Below are positions 1-8,080 of a stretch of DNA of 64,000 nt, in pieces (positions within the stretch are counted from its first letter, which is position 1; each line of letters begins with the position of its first letter). A program made the position numbers and the translations under genes. The notes under the pieces were generated by a model, which saw nothing but the letters and a program-made list of their open reading frames with translations, searched no databases and had not been told where the DNA came from. Source of the DNA: an uncultured Eubacteriales bacterium (GTDB lineage: Bacteria; Bacillota; Clostridia; Christensenellales; Borkfalkiaceae); the NCBI GenBank assembly GCA_905207235.1, contig CAJLKN010000007.1, positions 1 through 64,000 of the forward strand. The letters run 5' to 3'.

Positions 1-26
1 GCCGCCGCAGACATGTCTGCGGCGGC
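1..26. repeat. Perfect 26-base palindrome
   Basis: The first 26 bases equal their own reverse complement (gccgccgcagac/gtctgcggcggc arms). As RNA this makes a very stable hairpin on either strand. No T-run follows on the plus strand, and the minus-strand continuation is outside the window, so it could be the terminator of a leftward gene or part of the end of the gene before yabP. The function cannot be settled from the visible side. Confidence 0.6.
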
Positions 27-107
27 GCTCATGATTTATGTGCCGAAAAGGTAATATCCAAGGTTGCGTCGGCATATTTTAATTAACTGACGGGGAGGTA
101 ACGGGTA

Positions 108-362
108 ATGGAAAATGTACAGCATATGCTCAGCATAGAGAACAGAAAGCGGCTCAACGCGACGGGCATAGAGGGAGTAAAAGATTTCTCGCCCGCGGCG
201 TTCACTCTGGTATATGCCGAGGGCAAAATCACCGTCTGCGGCAGCGAAATGAAGATAACTGCTTTTTCCAAGCAGACGGGCGCGTTTTCCGCGGTCGGCA
301 ATTTTTCTTCCGTAAAGTACGCGGCTAAGGGCGAAAGCCTCAGAAAAAAACTTTTCAGATGA
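108..362 (+). CDS. yabP: Sporulation protein YabP
   Basis: This 84-residue protein matches the YabP family in length and pattern: an N-terminal basic stretch with R-x-x-L, a central 'G(I/V)xxVxxF' turn, then a short beta-rich core with 'I-x-V-x-G-x-x-M/L-x-I'. In Bacillus and Clostridia yabP is expressed in the mother cell and is needed for normal spore formation; the molecular activity is not known. A GGGGAGGT ribosome binding site lies about 8 bases before the ATG. The stop codon overlaps the yabQ start (ATGA), so the two are translationally coupled. In related genomes an S4-domain gene (yabO) usually comes just before; it would lie upstream of this window. Confidence 0.85.
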   Translation: MENVQHMLSIENRKRLNATGIEGVKDFSPAAFTLVYAEGKITVCGSEMKITAFSKQTGAFSAVGNFSSVKYAAKGESLRKKLFR

Positions 363-736
363 GCCAGATAACAATATTTTTCGTCTGCGCCGCCGTCGGC
401 ATAGCTTCGGGCATAATATACGACGCTCTCTATATCCTGCGCACGATTATATGCGGCTCCGCGCCGCTCGGGGCACTCGCCCGAATAACCGTCATCGCGT
501 GCGATATAATATATTTTGTCTGCCTCGCGGCGGCATTTCTCGCATGCGCGTATTTTCTCGATTTTTACGAAATACGCCTCTACATGCTTGCGGCATGCAT
601 GGGCGGCGCGTTGCTGTATATAAAAAGTATGCACGTAACTGTTGCAATTTTTATAAATAAAGTGTATAATAAGCACAACAAAATAAAAAAATCAAAGGAA
701 ATATCAACGTGCAGGACGAAAAGAAAAACAGAATAA
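359..736 (+). CDS. yabQ: Spore cortex protein YabQ
   Basis: This 125-residue membrane protein has about three to four hydrophobic segments (roughly residues 4-25, 40-66 and 72-90) and a lysine-rich tail, as expected for YabQ. In B. subtilis YabQ sits in the forespore-surrounding membrane and is required for spore cortex formation. The start overlaps yabP by four bases and the last 28 bases overlap the start of the next gene, so yabP, yabQ and divIC form one tightly packed unit. The order is that of many Clostridia, which supports the call although the sequence itself is poorly conserved. Confidence 0.8.
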   Translation: MSQITIFFVCAAVGIASGIIYDALYILRTIICGSAPLGALARITVIACDIIYFVCLAAAFLACAYFLDFYEIRLYMLAACMGGALLYIKSMHVTVAIFINKVYNKHNKIKKSKEISTCRTKRKTE

Positions 737-969
737 TAGCGGCTGCGACGGTCGCGGCTGTAACGCTGATAGTCATTCTCTTTGCCATAGTCGTGTATCA
801 GATTATCGATATAAGCATATTGAAGTCGCGCAGGGCGCGCCTCGAAGCCGAGTATAATCAGGTTCTCGAACAGGTCGAAGAGGGCGGCGACTGGCTGGAA
901 CAGTTCGAATTGAACGAGGATAAAATTCTGTATCAGCTCGCCCTTCAATACGGTTACAGACCCCGCTGA
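709..969 (+). CDS. divIC: Septum formation initiator (DivIC/FtsB-like)
   Basis: This 86-residue bitopic protein has a short charged N terminus, one membrane segment (about residues 9-31) and a heptad-like coiled-coil segment after it (about 36-60). That is the architecture of DivIC/FtsB-family proteins, which join FtsL and FtsQ/DivIB in the divisome. The start is GTG, with an AAAGGA element about nine bases upstream, inside the end of yabQ. The C-terminal part is shorter than in typical DivIC and ends in a basic tail. The call rests on topology and on the conserved yabP-yabQ-divIC order; pairwise identity would be low. Confidence 0.7.
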   Translation: MQDEKKNRIIAAATVAAVTLIVILFAIVVYQIIDISILKSRRARLEAEYNQVLEQVEEGGDWLEQFELNEDKILYQLALQYGYRPR

Positions 970-971
970 AC

Positions 972-1838
972 ATGAAAAAGATTGCTGCGATAAACATCGG
1001 TTCCAATTCCGTTCGCCTTATGATGTGGGCGGACGGAAAAACTTTATATAAGAAGATAGATACGACCCGCCTCGGCGAAGGTCTGGCGTCGTCGGGCAAA
1101 ATGAAGCCCGAGGCTATTGAGCGCACCGCTCTCGCGGTGGACAGGTTTGTCCGCGCGGCGAAAGAGGAGGGAGCGGAAAAGGTATATGCCTTTGCGACGG
1201 CGGCTGTGCGTTCGTCCTCCAACAGGGCGCAGTTTACCGACAGAGTAAAGGAACTGTGCGGCACGGAAGTTGACGTCGTTTCGGGCGAGCGCGAAGCCGA
1301 ACTCGGCATAACGGGCGCCATCGGCAACGCCGACGGCGGAATTATTGACGTCGGCGGCGCTTCTACCGAAATTACCCTCCGCAGGGGCGGAAAGAGGGTG
1401 TATTCGCGCAGTCTGGATATAGGCACGGTAAGACTTTACGACATCTGCGGCAGGGACGAGAAAAAACTTTGCGAATACGTTCGGGAGTTTGTAAAGGGCT
1501 ACGGCGACGTCCGCGCCGACGGGCTGGAAATACGCGCGATAGGCGGTACGGCAACCACGATAGCGGCGGTGGCGCTTTCGCTCGAAAAATACGACCCCGC
1601 GCGCACAGACGGCGCGGTTGTAAGCCTTGAACAAATCGGGCGCATGGCGCACGAATTTCTGTCTATGGAAGTGGAGCGGGTAAAAAAAGTCGTCGGAATG
1701 GACGCCCGCAGGGCGGACGTTATAGGCGGCGGCTGCCTTCTCATGGCGGAAATAATGAAAAAGATGGAAATTGAAAGCATAACCGTATCCGAGAGCGACA
1801 ATCTCGAAGGTTATGTCATTGCAAAGGAGGGAATATGA
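972..1838 (+). CDS. Ppx/GppA-family phosphatase
   Basis: This 288-residue protein is a short-form member of the exopolyphosphatase/guanosine pentaphosphatase family of the ASKHA fold. Visible motifs are the N-terminal 'INIGSNSVRL' phosphate loop (usual form DxGSNS), 'FATAAVRSS' near residue 75, 'VSGEREAELGI' near 110, 'IIDVGGASTEI' near 127 and a C-terminal 'ADVIGGG'. Bacterial members hydrolyse polyphosphate or pppGpp. The first loop has Asn where Asp is usual (AINIGS instead of AIDIGT/GS), which deserves a check. It starts three bases after divIC and its stop region overlaps the next ATG, so it belongs to the same operon. Polyphosphatase versus pppGppase cannot be decided from sequence. Confidence 0.85.
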   Translation: MKKIAAINIGSNSVRLMMWADGKTLYKKIDTTRLGEGLASSGKMKPEAIERTALAVDRFVRAAKEEGAEKVYAFATAAVRSSSNRAQFTDRVKELCGTEVDVVSGEREAELGITGAIGNADGGIIDVGGASTEITLRRGGKRVYSRSLDIGTVRLYDICGRDEKKLCEYVREFVKGYGDVRADGLEIRAIGGTATTIAAVALSLEKYDPARTDGAVVSLEQIGRMAHEFLSMEVERVKKVVGMDARRADVIGGGCLLMAEIMKKMEIESITVSESDNLEGYVIAKEGI

Positions 1839-2605
1839 GGGGAAAAATACTTTTCTGGTCGTCGCTCGTCGTCTTTTTGGGACTGGGAGCGCTGTGCGGA
1901 TATATGTTCTGCGTGCGAACCGATTTTGAGGGCGTCGGGCTGGAAAGTCTCATTCCCGCATATCTCGCTTTGCTCTTTCTCAGCGTATTGTTCGCCGACC
2001 TCGCGCACGAAGGCGCGCATCTTATTGTCGGCATATGCCTTAAAATGGGCATAAAGCCCGACAGGTACAGAATTTTCCGCACCTCGTCGGTGAACGTCTG
2101 CCCCAAGGGCGAAAAGCATATGCGCCTCAGAATGTTCATCACCTCGTCGGCAGGGCTTTTGATAAACTTTGCCTGCGCGGCGATAGGACTTATCGCGCTG
2201 TTGGTTCCCGGCATTCCTTCCACGCTGTGCGTGCTTTTGCCTTATTCTGCGTACCTCTTTTTACTCAATGCCGTGCCCGCCGAGTTTTCGGGCGGAAAGA
2301 ACGACGGAATGATAGCGTGGGAACTTCTTACGCTCTCCGACTCTGCCAAAGTCATGCTCGTTATTCTGCGCATACAGGGCAGAATAAGGTCGGGCGGCAA
2401 ACTCAGGGACATCCCCGAAAGCATGCTCTTCGAAGTTCCCCAGCTCCCCGAAGACGACATAAACTTTATTATCTTAACCCAGCTTCGATATGAATATTAC
2501 CTCGAAGTCGGCAACGACAGCGAGGCTTACAAGTATTTTATGAGGTATAAAGGTCTCATTCAATACCTTCCCTCCGAATACAAAAAATCAGGCGATAAAA
2601 CATAA
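1835..2605 (+). CDS. Putative M50-type membrane metallopeptidase
   Basis: This 256-residue protein has hydrophobic segments at about residues 7-27, 39-56, 93-118 and 123-142. The second ends in 'HEGAH' (about residues 58-62), an HExxH zinc motif inside a membrane segment, as in site-2 proteases. A later 'GGKNDG' (about residues 151-156) could supply the third ligand, corresponding to the NxxPxxxLDG motif of M50 peptidases. The C-terminal 100 residues are soluble and helical. The ATG overlaps the stop region of the Ppx gene by four bases, so the two are co-translated. The substrate is unknown; a protease in this sporulation/division operon could act in sigma-factor or spore processing, but that is inference. 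It is not clearly SpoIVFB. Confidence 0.55.
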   Translation: MRGKILFWSSLVVFLGLGALCGYMFCVRTDFEGVGLESLIPAYLALLFLSVLFADLAHEGAHLIVGICLKMGIKPDRYRIFRTSSVNVCPKGEKHMRLRMFITSSAGLLINFACAAIGLIALLVPGIPSTLCVLLPYSAYLFLLNAVPAEFSGGKNDGMIAWELLTLSDSAKVMLVILRIQGRIRSGGKLRDIPESMLFEVPQLPEDDINFIILTQLRYEYYLEVGNDSEAYKYFMRYKGLIQYLPSEYKKSGDKT

Positions 2606-2609
2606 TATA

Positions 2610-2644
2610 ACGCCGCGCGGAAAACTTCCGCGCGGCGTTTTTTC
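2610..2644 (+). terminator. Intrinsic terminator after the yabP operon
   Basis: A 13-base-pair G+C-rich stem with a three-base loop (left arm 2610-2622, right arm 2626-2638) is followed by seven T residues. It closes the transcription unit that starts upstream of yabP. Confidence 0.85.
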
Positions 2645-2654
2645 TTCTTTGATA

Positions 2655-2739
2655 AAACAACCGCGCAGAGCCGCACGGTTGTTTCGTTTGGCTTATGAGC
2701 ATTTAAACGCGCGCCGCGCCGCAAAAGCGGCGCGGCGCG
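2655..2739. other. Two further hairpins between convergent genes
   Basis: Arms 2655-2663/2676-2684 give a nine-pair stem with a 12-base loop. Arms 2710-2722/2727-2739 give a 13-pair stem of only G and C with an AAAA loop. On the minus strand the second is followed by GTTTAAAT, so it is a plausible, weak terminator for the small minus-strand gene at 2827-2982. Confidence 0.5.
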
Positions 2740-2826
2740 TAAATTTATCCGCACCGATAAAAAAGACCTTTTTGAAGCCAATTATTTACTTCTGCGCGCA
2801 GCAGCATGTTTTTTATCGTGCCTTTT

Positions 2827-2982
2827 TCAGCTTTCCCTAATCAGCCGTCCAAAGCAGAAAGGGCACAGAAAGGAATTCTGCCTCGCGCACTTTCCGCAAA
2901 CGTGATTGCCGCATACATAACACTCAAAAATCTCTTTATCTGGCGCCTCTTCAAGGCGGCAAAGTCTTTTGTTTTTGTCCAT
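2827..2982 (-). CDS. Small cysteine-rich zinc-ribbon-like protein
   Basis: A 51-codon reading frame on the minus strand encodes a protein with Cys at positions 8, 21, 24, 29, 32, 40 and 43. Six of these form three CxxC pairs (CYVC, CGKC, CPFC) and there is a His at 27. This spacing is that of a small zinc-binding or RING/rubredoxin-like module, and three ordered CxxC pairs are unlikely by chance. An in-frame TGA lies five codons before the ATG, so the start is well bounded. I see no good Shine-Dalgarno. It is convergent with the M50-like gene and divergent from gyrB. I do not recognise the family; roles in metal binding or in protein or nucleic-acid contacts are possible. Confidence 0.6.
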   Translation of the reverse strand: MDKNKRLCRLEEAPDKEIFECYVCGNHVCGKCARQNSFLCPFCFGRLIRES

Positions 2983-3043
2983 AAAAACAGCTTGTCAAAA
3001 GTTTGTCATATCTATGCGTAAAAATAAAAAATGCTGTAAATTC

Positions 3044-3072
3044 TTGCTTTATTTATTATAATATGGTATAAT
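3044..3072 (+). promoter_or_regulatory. SigA-type promoter of gyrB-gyrA
   Basis: The -35 box TTGCTT (3044-3049) and -10 box TATAAT (3067-3072) are 17 bases apart. The predicted start of transcription is near 3079, leaving a leader of about 33 bases before gyrB. Confidence 0.75.
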
Positions 3073-3111
3073 AATTCAAAGCAAAATTTTAATTTTCTGA
3101 GAGGACAAAAT

Positions 3112-5040
3112 ATGCCCGAAAAAATCAATTCTAATTACGACGCTAACAGTCTTAAAGCTCTCAAAGGTCTCGAGCCTGTAAGGGAACACCCCGGCATGTA
3201 TATAGGACCGACCGACGAGCGCGGACTTCACACTCTCGTCAGGGAAGTTATCGACAACTCGATAGACGAAGCCCTTGCAGGTTATTGCGACAGAATAGAC
3301 GTCGTCATAACCGAGGACGGCAGTTGCTGCGTAAAGGACAACGGCCGCGGCATTCCCACGGGAATTAACCAAGAGGAGGGCATAAGCGGCGTAGAGCTGG
3401 CGCTGACCAACCTCAACGCGGGCGGCAAATTCGGCGGCGGAAACAAAGCAGGCGGATACAAAATTTCGTCGGGACTTCACGGCGTGGGCGTTTCGTGCGT
3501 CAACGCTCTCTCGGATACGCTTGTCGCCGAAGTCTGCCAGAACGGACATATTTTCAGGCAGGTATATCACTGCGGCATACCCGAAGAACCTTTAAAAATA
3601 GTCGGAGATACCGACCAGACGGGTACTTCCATAACCTTCCATCCCGACGCAACCATGTTCGAGACGATAGATTTCAATTACGATACGTTAAAAACTCTGC
3701 TGCGCGAGCTTTCCTACCTCAATAAGGGTCTTACGCTCACGCTCACAGACTATCGCGGCGGCACGGTGCGCAGCGACACATTCTGCTACGAAGGCGGCGT
3801 CGTGCACTTTATCGAGGATATCAACAAGGGCAAAAACGTGCTCTTCCCTACGCCCGTCTATTTTGAAGACAGCGAGGGGGACGATAAATTCCTTGAAGTC
3901 GCCATTCAGTACAACGACGGATACACCGAGCAGATTTTCCCCTTCTCTAATAACATTCGCCAACCCGACGGCGGCACCCACCTCGAAGGTTTCAAGGCGG
4001 CTTTAACAAAGGTAATTAACGACGCGGGACACAGGCTCAATATTTTAAAGGAAAACGACAAACTTTCTGGCGAGGACGTCCGCGAGGGCATAACGGCCGT
4101 CGTTTCCGTAAAAATTGCAGACGCCCAGTACGAAAGCCAGACCAAGAGCAAATTGTGCTCAACGTATGTCCGCGGCTTCGTGCAGAAGGCGGTCGTCGAT
4201 AAGTTCGGAACATATCTCGAAGAACACCCCGCAGAGACGCGCGAGCTCGTTCTTCGCTGCATAACCGCCCAGCGCGCCCGCGACGCCGCAAGGCTCGCGA
4301 GGGAGGAAACGCGCAGAAAGGGCGTTCTGGAAAGCACAAAACTTCCCGGCAAACTCGCCGACTGTTCGGATAAGCGCCCCGAGCTTTGCGAAATTTACAT
4401 CGTCGAGGGCGACTCGGCGGGCGGCACGGCAAAGCAGGGCAGGGACAGAAGGTTCCAGGCAATTCTTCCCCTTCGCGGCAAGATATTAAACGTCGAAAAG
4501 GTAAGAATAAACCGCGTTCTCGAAAACGAGGAAATCAAGGCTATGATAACCGCCTTCGGCTGCGGCATACAGGATAACTTCGACGAGAGCAAACTGCGCT
4601 ACGACAGAATAATAATCATGACCGATGCCGATGTCGACGGTTCGCACATAAGAATACTTCTTTTAACTTTCTTCTTCCGCTATATGCGCCCCCTCGTAGA
4701 AAACGGACACGTATATGCGGCGCAGCCGCCCCTTTACAAGGTTTCGGGCAAGGGCATAGAGGACGAATATCTCTACGACGACAAAGCGCTCGAAGATTTC
4801 CGCGCCGCTCACGAGGGACAGAAATTCGAGCTTCAGCGCTATAAAGGTCTGGGCGAAATGAACAAGGAGCAGCTCTGGGAAACGACCATGGACCCCGCAA
4901 AGCGCACTTTGGTGAGAATTAACGTTCAGGACGCGGTAGAAGCCGATAAGATGTTCGGCATACTCATGGGCGAACAGCCCGAACTTCGTCGTCAGTTCAT
5001 AGAAGAAAACGCCAAGCTCGTAGAAGAGCTGGACGTATAA
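3112..5040 (+). CDS. gyrB: DNA gyrase subunit B
   Basis: At 642 residues this has normal length for the Gram-positive GyrB type. It forms the A2B2 gyrase with GyrA and drives negative supercoiling by ATP hydrolysis. GHKL ATPase motifs are visible: the catalytic Glu near residue 45 in 'REVIDNSIDEA', 'DNGRGIP' at 76-82, and the glycine-rich ATP lid 'GLHGVGVSCVNALS' near 122-135. The transducer domain follows, then the TOPRIM domain with 'EGDSAGG' (Glu432) and 'DADVDGSH' (Asp505, Asp507, Asp509) for magnesium. The C-terminal 'YKGLGEMN' is present. A GAGAGG site lies eight bases before the ATG. gyrA follows after 15 bases. The tandem with gyrA and the gyrase-specific features of that partner favour gyrase over topoisomerase IV. 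Confidence 0.97.
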   Translation: MPEKINSNYDANSLKALKGLEPVREHPGMYIGPTDERGLHTLVREVIDNSIDEALAGYCDRIDVVITEDGSCCVKDNGRGIPTGINQEEGISGVELALTNLNAGGKFGGGNKAGGYKISSGLHGVGVSCVNALSDTLVAEVCQNGHIFRQVYHCGIPEEPLKIVGDTDQTGTSITFHPDATMFETIDFNYDTLKTLLRELSYLNKGLTLTLTDYRGGTVRSDTFCYEGGVVHFIEDINKGKNVLFPTPVYFEDSEGDDKFLEVAIQYNDGYTEQIFPFSNNIRQPDGGTHLEGFKAALTKVINDAGHRLNILKENDKLSGEDVREGITAVVSVKIADAQYESQTKSKLCSTYVRGFVQKAVVDKFGTYLEEHPAETRELVLRCITAQRARDAARLAREETRRKGVLESTKLPGKLADCSDKRPELCEIYIVEGDSAGGTAKQGRDRRFQAILPLRGKILNVEKVRINRVLENEEIKAMITAFGCGIQDNFDESKLRYDRIIIMTDADVDGSHIRILLLTFFFRYMRPLVENGHVYAAQPPLYKVSGKGIEDEYLYDDKALEDFRAAHEGQKFELQRYKGLGEMNKEQLWETTMDPAKRTLVRINVQDAVEADKMFGILMGEQPELRRQFIEENAKLVEELDV

Positions 5041-5055
5041 GGAGGGTTTATAAAG

Positions 5056-7599
5056 ATGGCTAAAAAGCAGACCAGCCCCGAACTTACCGAGGAATTTGTA
5101 AAAACCCTCGCAATGACCAAAATGCTCGACGTCGAAGTCGATGAAGAGCTCAAAAAATCATTCATAGCCTACGCAATGGCGGTCAACGTATCGCGCGCCA
5201 TTCCCGACGTGCGCGACGGTCTCAAACCCGTTCACCGCAGAATACTCTATTCGATGCACGAACTCGGACTGTATTCGGATAAAGCCTTCCGTAAATGCGC
5301 TCGTATCGTCGGTGACTGCCTCGGTAAATATCATCCCCACGGCGACAGCTCGGTTTATGACGCGCTGGTAAGGCTCGCGCAGGACTTCACGATAAATATG
5401 CCCCTCGTAGAGGGACACGGCAACTTCGGTTCGGTCGATGGCGACCCTGCCGCAGCAATGAGATACACCGAAGCGCGCCTTTCCAAAATTTCTTCGGAAA
5501 TGCTGCGCGACCTCGACAAGGAAACGGTAGATTTCTATCCCACGTTCGACGACACGGGCATGCAACCCACCGTGCTTCCTTCGCGCTTCCCCAACATGCT
5601 CGTAAACGGCTCTGACGGCATCGCCGTCGGCATGGCGACCAACATACCGCCCCACAACCTCGGCGAGGTTATAGACGGCGTCTGCGCCATGATAGACAAC
5701 CCCGATATCGACGTTGACGAGCTCATGAATTACATTCCCGCACCCGATTTCCCTACGGGCGCGATGATAATGGGCAGAAGCGGCATAAGAAAGGCTTACA
5801 GAACGGGTCGCGGCTCAATCATAATCCGCTCCCGCTGCGAGATTGAAGATTACCAGAGCGGCAATCAGACGCGCACGAGAATTATAGTTACCGAAATACC
5901 ATATCAGGTCAACAAGGCCAAGCTCATCGAGAGCATAGCCGACCTCGTAAAGGATAAGAAGATAGAGGGCATTTCTGATATCCGCGAAGAGAGCGACCGC
6001 GACGGCATGAGAATTGTCATAGAGGTTAAGAAGGACGCCAACGCGCAGGTCGTGTTAAATCTTTTGTACAAGCACACCAACCTTCAGATTTCCGACGGAC
6101 TTATAATGCTCGCGCTCGTCGATGGCGCACCCAAGATACTCAATTTAAAGGAATTCATCTATTACTACCTCGAACACCAGAAGGACATAATCACCCGCCG
6201 CACAAAGTACGACCTTGCAAAGACGGAGGAGCGCGCGCATATCCTGCGCGGTCTGGTAATTGCACAGGCTTCCATAGACGAAGTAGTCGAAGTGTGCAAG
6301 AACGCTGTGGATAAGAGCGACTGCGTTCAGAAACTCACAGCTAATTTCGAGCTGGACGAGCGTCAGGCGACGGCTGTTGCCGAATTAAGGCTTTACAGAC
6401 TGTCCCACCTCGAGGTGGATAAAATCAACGAAGAACTCGCCTCGTTGGAGGCGGCTATCGCCGATTATAAGGACATTCTGGCAAACGAGAGCCGCGTTCT
6501 CGAAATAATAAAGAACGACCTTCAGGAAATCAAGCGCAAGTATCCTTCCGAAAGAAAGACAGAAATCGCCGTCGATTACGGCGATATAGAGGATGCCGAC
6601 CTCATTCCCGAAGAGCAGGTCGTAATTTCGCTCACGCATTCGGGCTATATCAAGCGTTTGCCTATCGCCGAATACAAGGCGCAGCACCGCGGCGGAATGG
6701 GCATAACCGCCCACAAACCCAAGGAAGAGGACTTTGTCGAGAGCATGTTCGTCTGCTCGTCGCACGACGACATTCTGCTCTTTTCAAGCCTCGGCAAGGT
6801 TTATTCTGTAAAGGGCTATCACATTCCCGAAGCCGCGCGCACGGCTCGCGGCAGAGCGATTGTAAATATCGTTCAGATTGCGCAGGATGAAAAGATAAAC
6901 GCCCTCATTCCCGTAAGACCAAACGCCGAAGGCTACATCGCGTTCGCTACGAGAAAGGGTCAGATAAAGAAGACAAAGGTAGAGGAATTCGCCCGCATAA
7001 ACCGCAACGGCAAGATAGCGATAAAACTCAACGAGGGCGACGAGCTCATTTCCGTACAGTTCACTACGGGCAACGATGAAATTATGATAGCTTCCCGCGG
7101 CGGCAAGTGCATAAGGTTCTCCGAAAGCGACATCCGCCCGATGGGCAGAGATACCGCAGGCGTGCGCGCAATGACGCTCGACGGCGAGGACGACGGACTT
7201 GTCGATATGCTCGTAATCGACCCCGAAAAGGATATACTTACAGTCGCCGCAAACGGCTACGGCAAGCGCTCCAGACTGGAAGATTACCGCTTGCAGGGCA
7301 GAGCAGGCAAGGGCATAAAGGCGGGCGTGTTCAACGAAGTTACGGGCAGCCTCGTCAATTTGAAGCAGGTAACCGACGATGACGATATAATGATTATATC
7401 CGACGGCGGCACGATAATAAGAATGCACTGCTCGGACATAAGTACAATAGGCAGAGCTACAAAGGGCGTGCGCCTGATGCGCCTCAAGGACGGCAAGGTT
7501 GCAACCGTCGCCGTAACAGAGCGCGACGACGAAGTCGAAACGCAGGCTCCCGAAGAAGTTTCTCCCGAGGACGCCGCAGAAGTTCCCGAAGAGGAATGA
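5056..7599 (+). CDS. gyrA: DNA gyrase subunit A
   Basis: This 847-residue subunit cuts and rejoins DNA. The catalytic tyrosine is Tyr137 in '[10 protein letters not shown]'. The quinolone-resistance region reads '[10 protein letters not shown]', with Ser98 and Asp102 at the positions equal to E. coli Ser83 and Asp87, that is, the susceptible residues. The GyrA box at residues 543-549 is 'QHRGGMG', close to QRRGGKG, and marks a true gyrase able to wrap DNA. The C-terminal beta-pinwheel is complete and ends in an acidic tail of about 25 residues, a feature that modulates supercoiling in some gyrases. An AAGGAGG site about ten bases upstream fixes the ATG. It is co-transcribed with gyrB and closed by the terminator at 7638. 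Confidence 0.97.
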   Translation: MAKKQTSPELTEEFVKTLAMTKMLDVEVDEELKKSFIAYAMAVNVSRAIPDVRDGLKPVHRRILYSMHELGLYSDKAFRKCARIVGDCLGKYHPHGDSSVYDALVRLAQDFTINMPLVEGHGNFGSVDGDPAAAMRYTEARLSKISSEMLRDLDKETVDFYPTFDDTGMQPTVLPSRFPNMLVNGSDGIAVGMATNIPPHNLGEVIDGVCAMIDNPDIDVDELMNYIPAPDFPTGAMIMGRSGIRKAYRTGRGSIIIRSRCEIEDYQSGNQTRTRIIVTEIPYQVNKAKLIESIADLVKDKKIEGISDIREESDRDGMRIVIEVKKDANAQVVLNLLYKHTNLQISDGLIMLALVDGAPKILNLKEFIYYYLEHQKDIITRRTKYDLAKTEERAHILRGLVIAQASIDEVVEVCKNAVDKSDCVQKLTANFELDERQATAVAELRLYRLSHLEVDKINEELASLEAAIADYKDILANESRVLEIIKNDLQEIKRKYPSERKTEIAVDYGDIEDADLIPEEQVVISLTHSGYIKRLPIAEYKAQHRGGMGITAHKPKEEDFVESMFVCSSHDDILLFSSLGKVYSVKGYHIPEAARTARGRAIVNIVQIAQDEKINALIPVRPNAEGYIAFATRKGQIKKTKVEEFARINRNGKIAIKLNEGDELISVQFTTGNDEIMIASRGGKCIRFSESDIRPMGRDTAGVRAMTLDGEDDGLVDMLVIDPEKDILTVAANGYGKRSRLEDYRLQGRAGKGIKAGVFNEVTGSLVNLKQVTDDDDIMIISDGGTIIRMHCSDISTIGRATKGVRLMRLKDGKVATVAVTERDDEVETQAPEEVSPEDAAEVPEEE

Positions 7600-7637
7600 T
7601 TTCTCCGCCATTCAGTCATATAAATAAAATGCAACTT

Positions 7638-7674
7638 AAAATCTCCGCACGTCATGTGCGGAGATTTTGTTTTT
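7638..7674 (+). terminator. Intrinsic terminator after gyrA
   Basis: Arms 7638-7650 and 7656-7668 form a 13-pair stem with a five-base loop, followed by GTTTTT. Confidence 0.85.
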
Positions 7675-7675
7675 A

Positions 7676-8017
7676 AGTGCGCAAATTTTGTGCGCTTGGT
7701 TTTATGGGTACGATTATTGACTTGCTCAAATTTTAAGCGCTAAAATTTTATGTGCCTTATTATTTGCGTTACTTTTATGCGCTGTATTTCAGTTTTTTTA
7801 TGTGCTCAAATGTAATATGTTTTAGCTGTTTCGCCCTCGTTGCCCTCATAATATGCCCCCGCGAACGGCATAAAAGCTGTTTTACAGCTTTATATTTCAT
7901 ATGTTTTAAGTAAATCAGACCGCTTTTAGCGCGCTCGTTATGTTTCAGATAAAAATTCAATCTGATTTTCACGCATTAAGTAAGTATTTGCTTGTTTCAG
8001 TTGCTTTGTATATTTCG
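7676..8017. other. A+T-rich intergenic region with degenerate iterations
   Basis: No convincing gene is seen in these 340 bases. A 14-base element of the form aaattttNtGcGct recurs imperfectly near 7683, 7728, 7743, 7771 and 7794. Open frames here, including one of 65 codons on the minus strand, are low complexity and have no ribosome binding site. Confidence 0.35.
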
Positions 8018-8018
8018 C

Positions 8019-8059
8019 AAAAAAACAAGCCGCGCCCTGCAAAACGCAGGGCGCGGCTT
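8019..8059 (-). terminator. Intrinsic terminator of the P-type ATPase gene
   Basis: Arms 8027-8040 and 8046-8059 form a 14-pair G+C-rich stem. Read on the minus strand it is followed at once by GTTTTTT (8026 down to about 8019), the correct orientation for the ATPase gene. Confidence 0.85.
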
Positions 8060-8080
8060 TTAAATCATAAATACACAAAT

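Noticed and set aside
7775..7972. 65-codon minus-strand frame downstream of gyrA
   Set aside because: It is a low-complexity Lys/His/Ile-rich translation of the iterated A+T-rich stretch and has no start signals.
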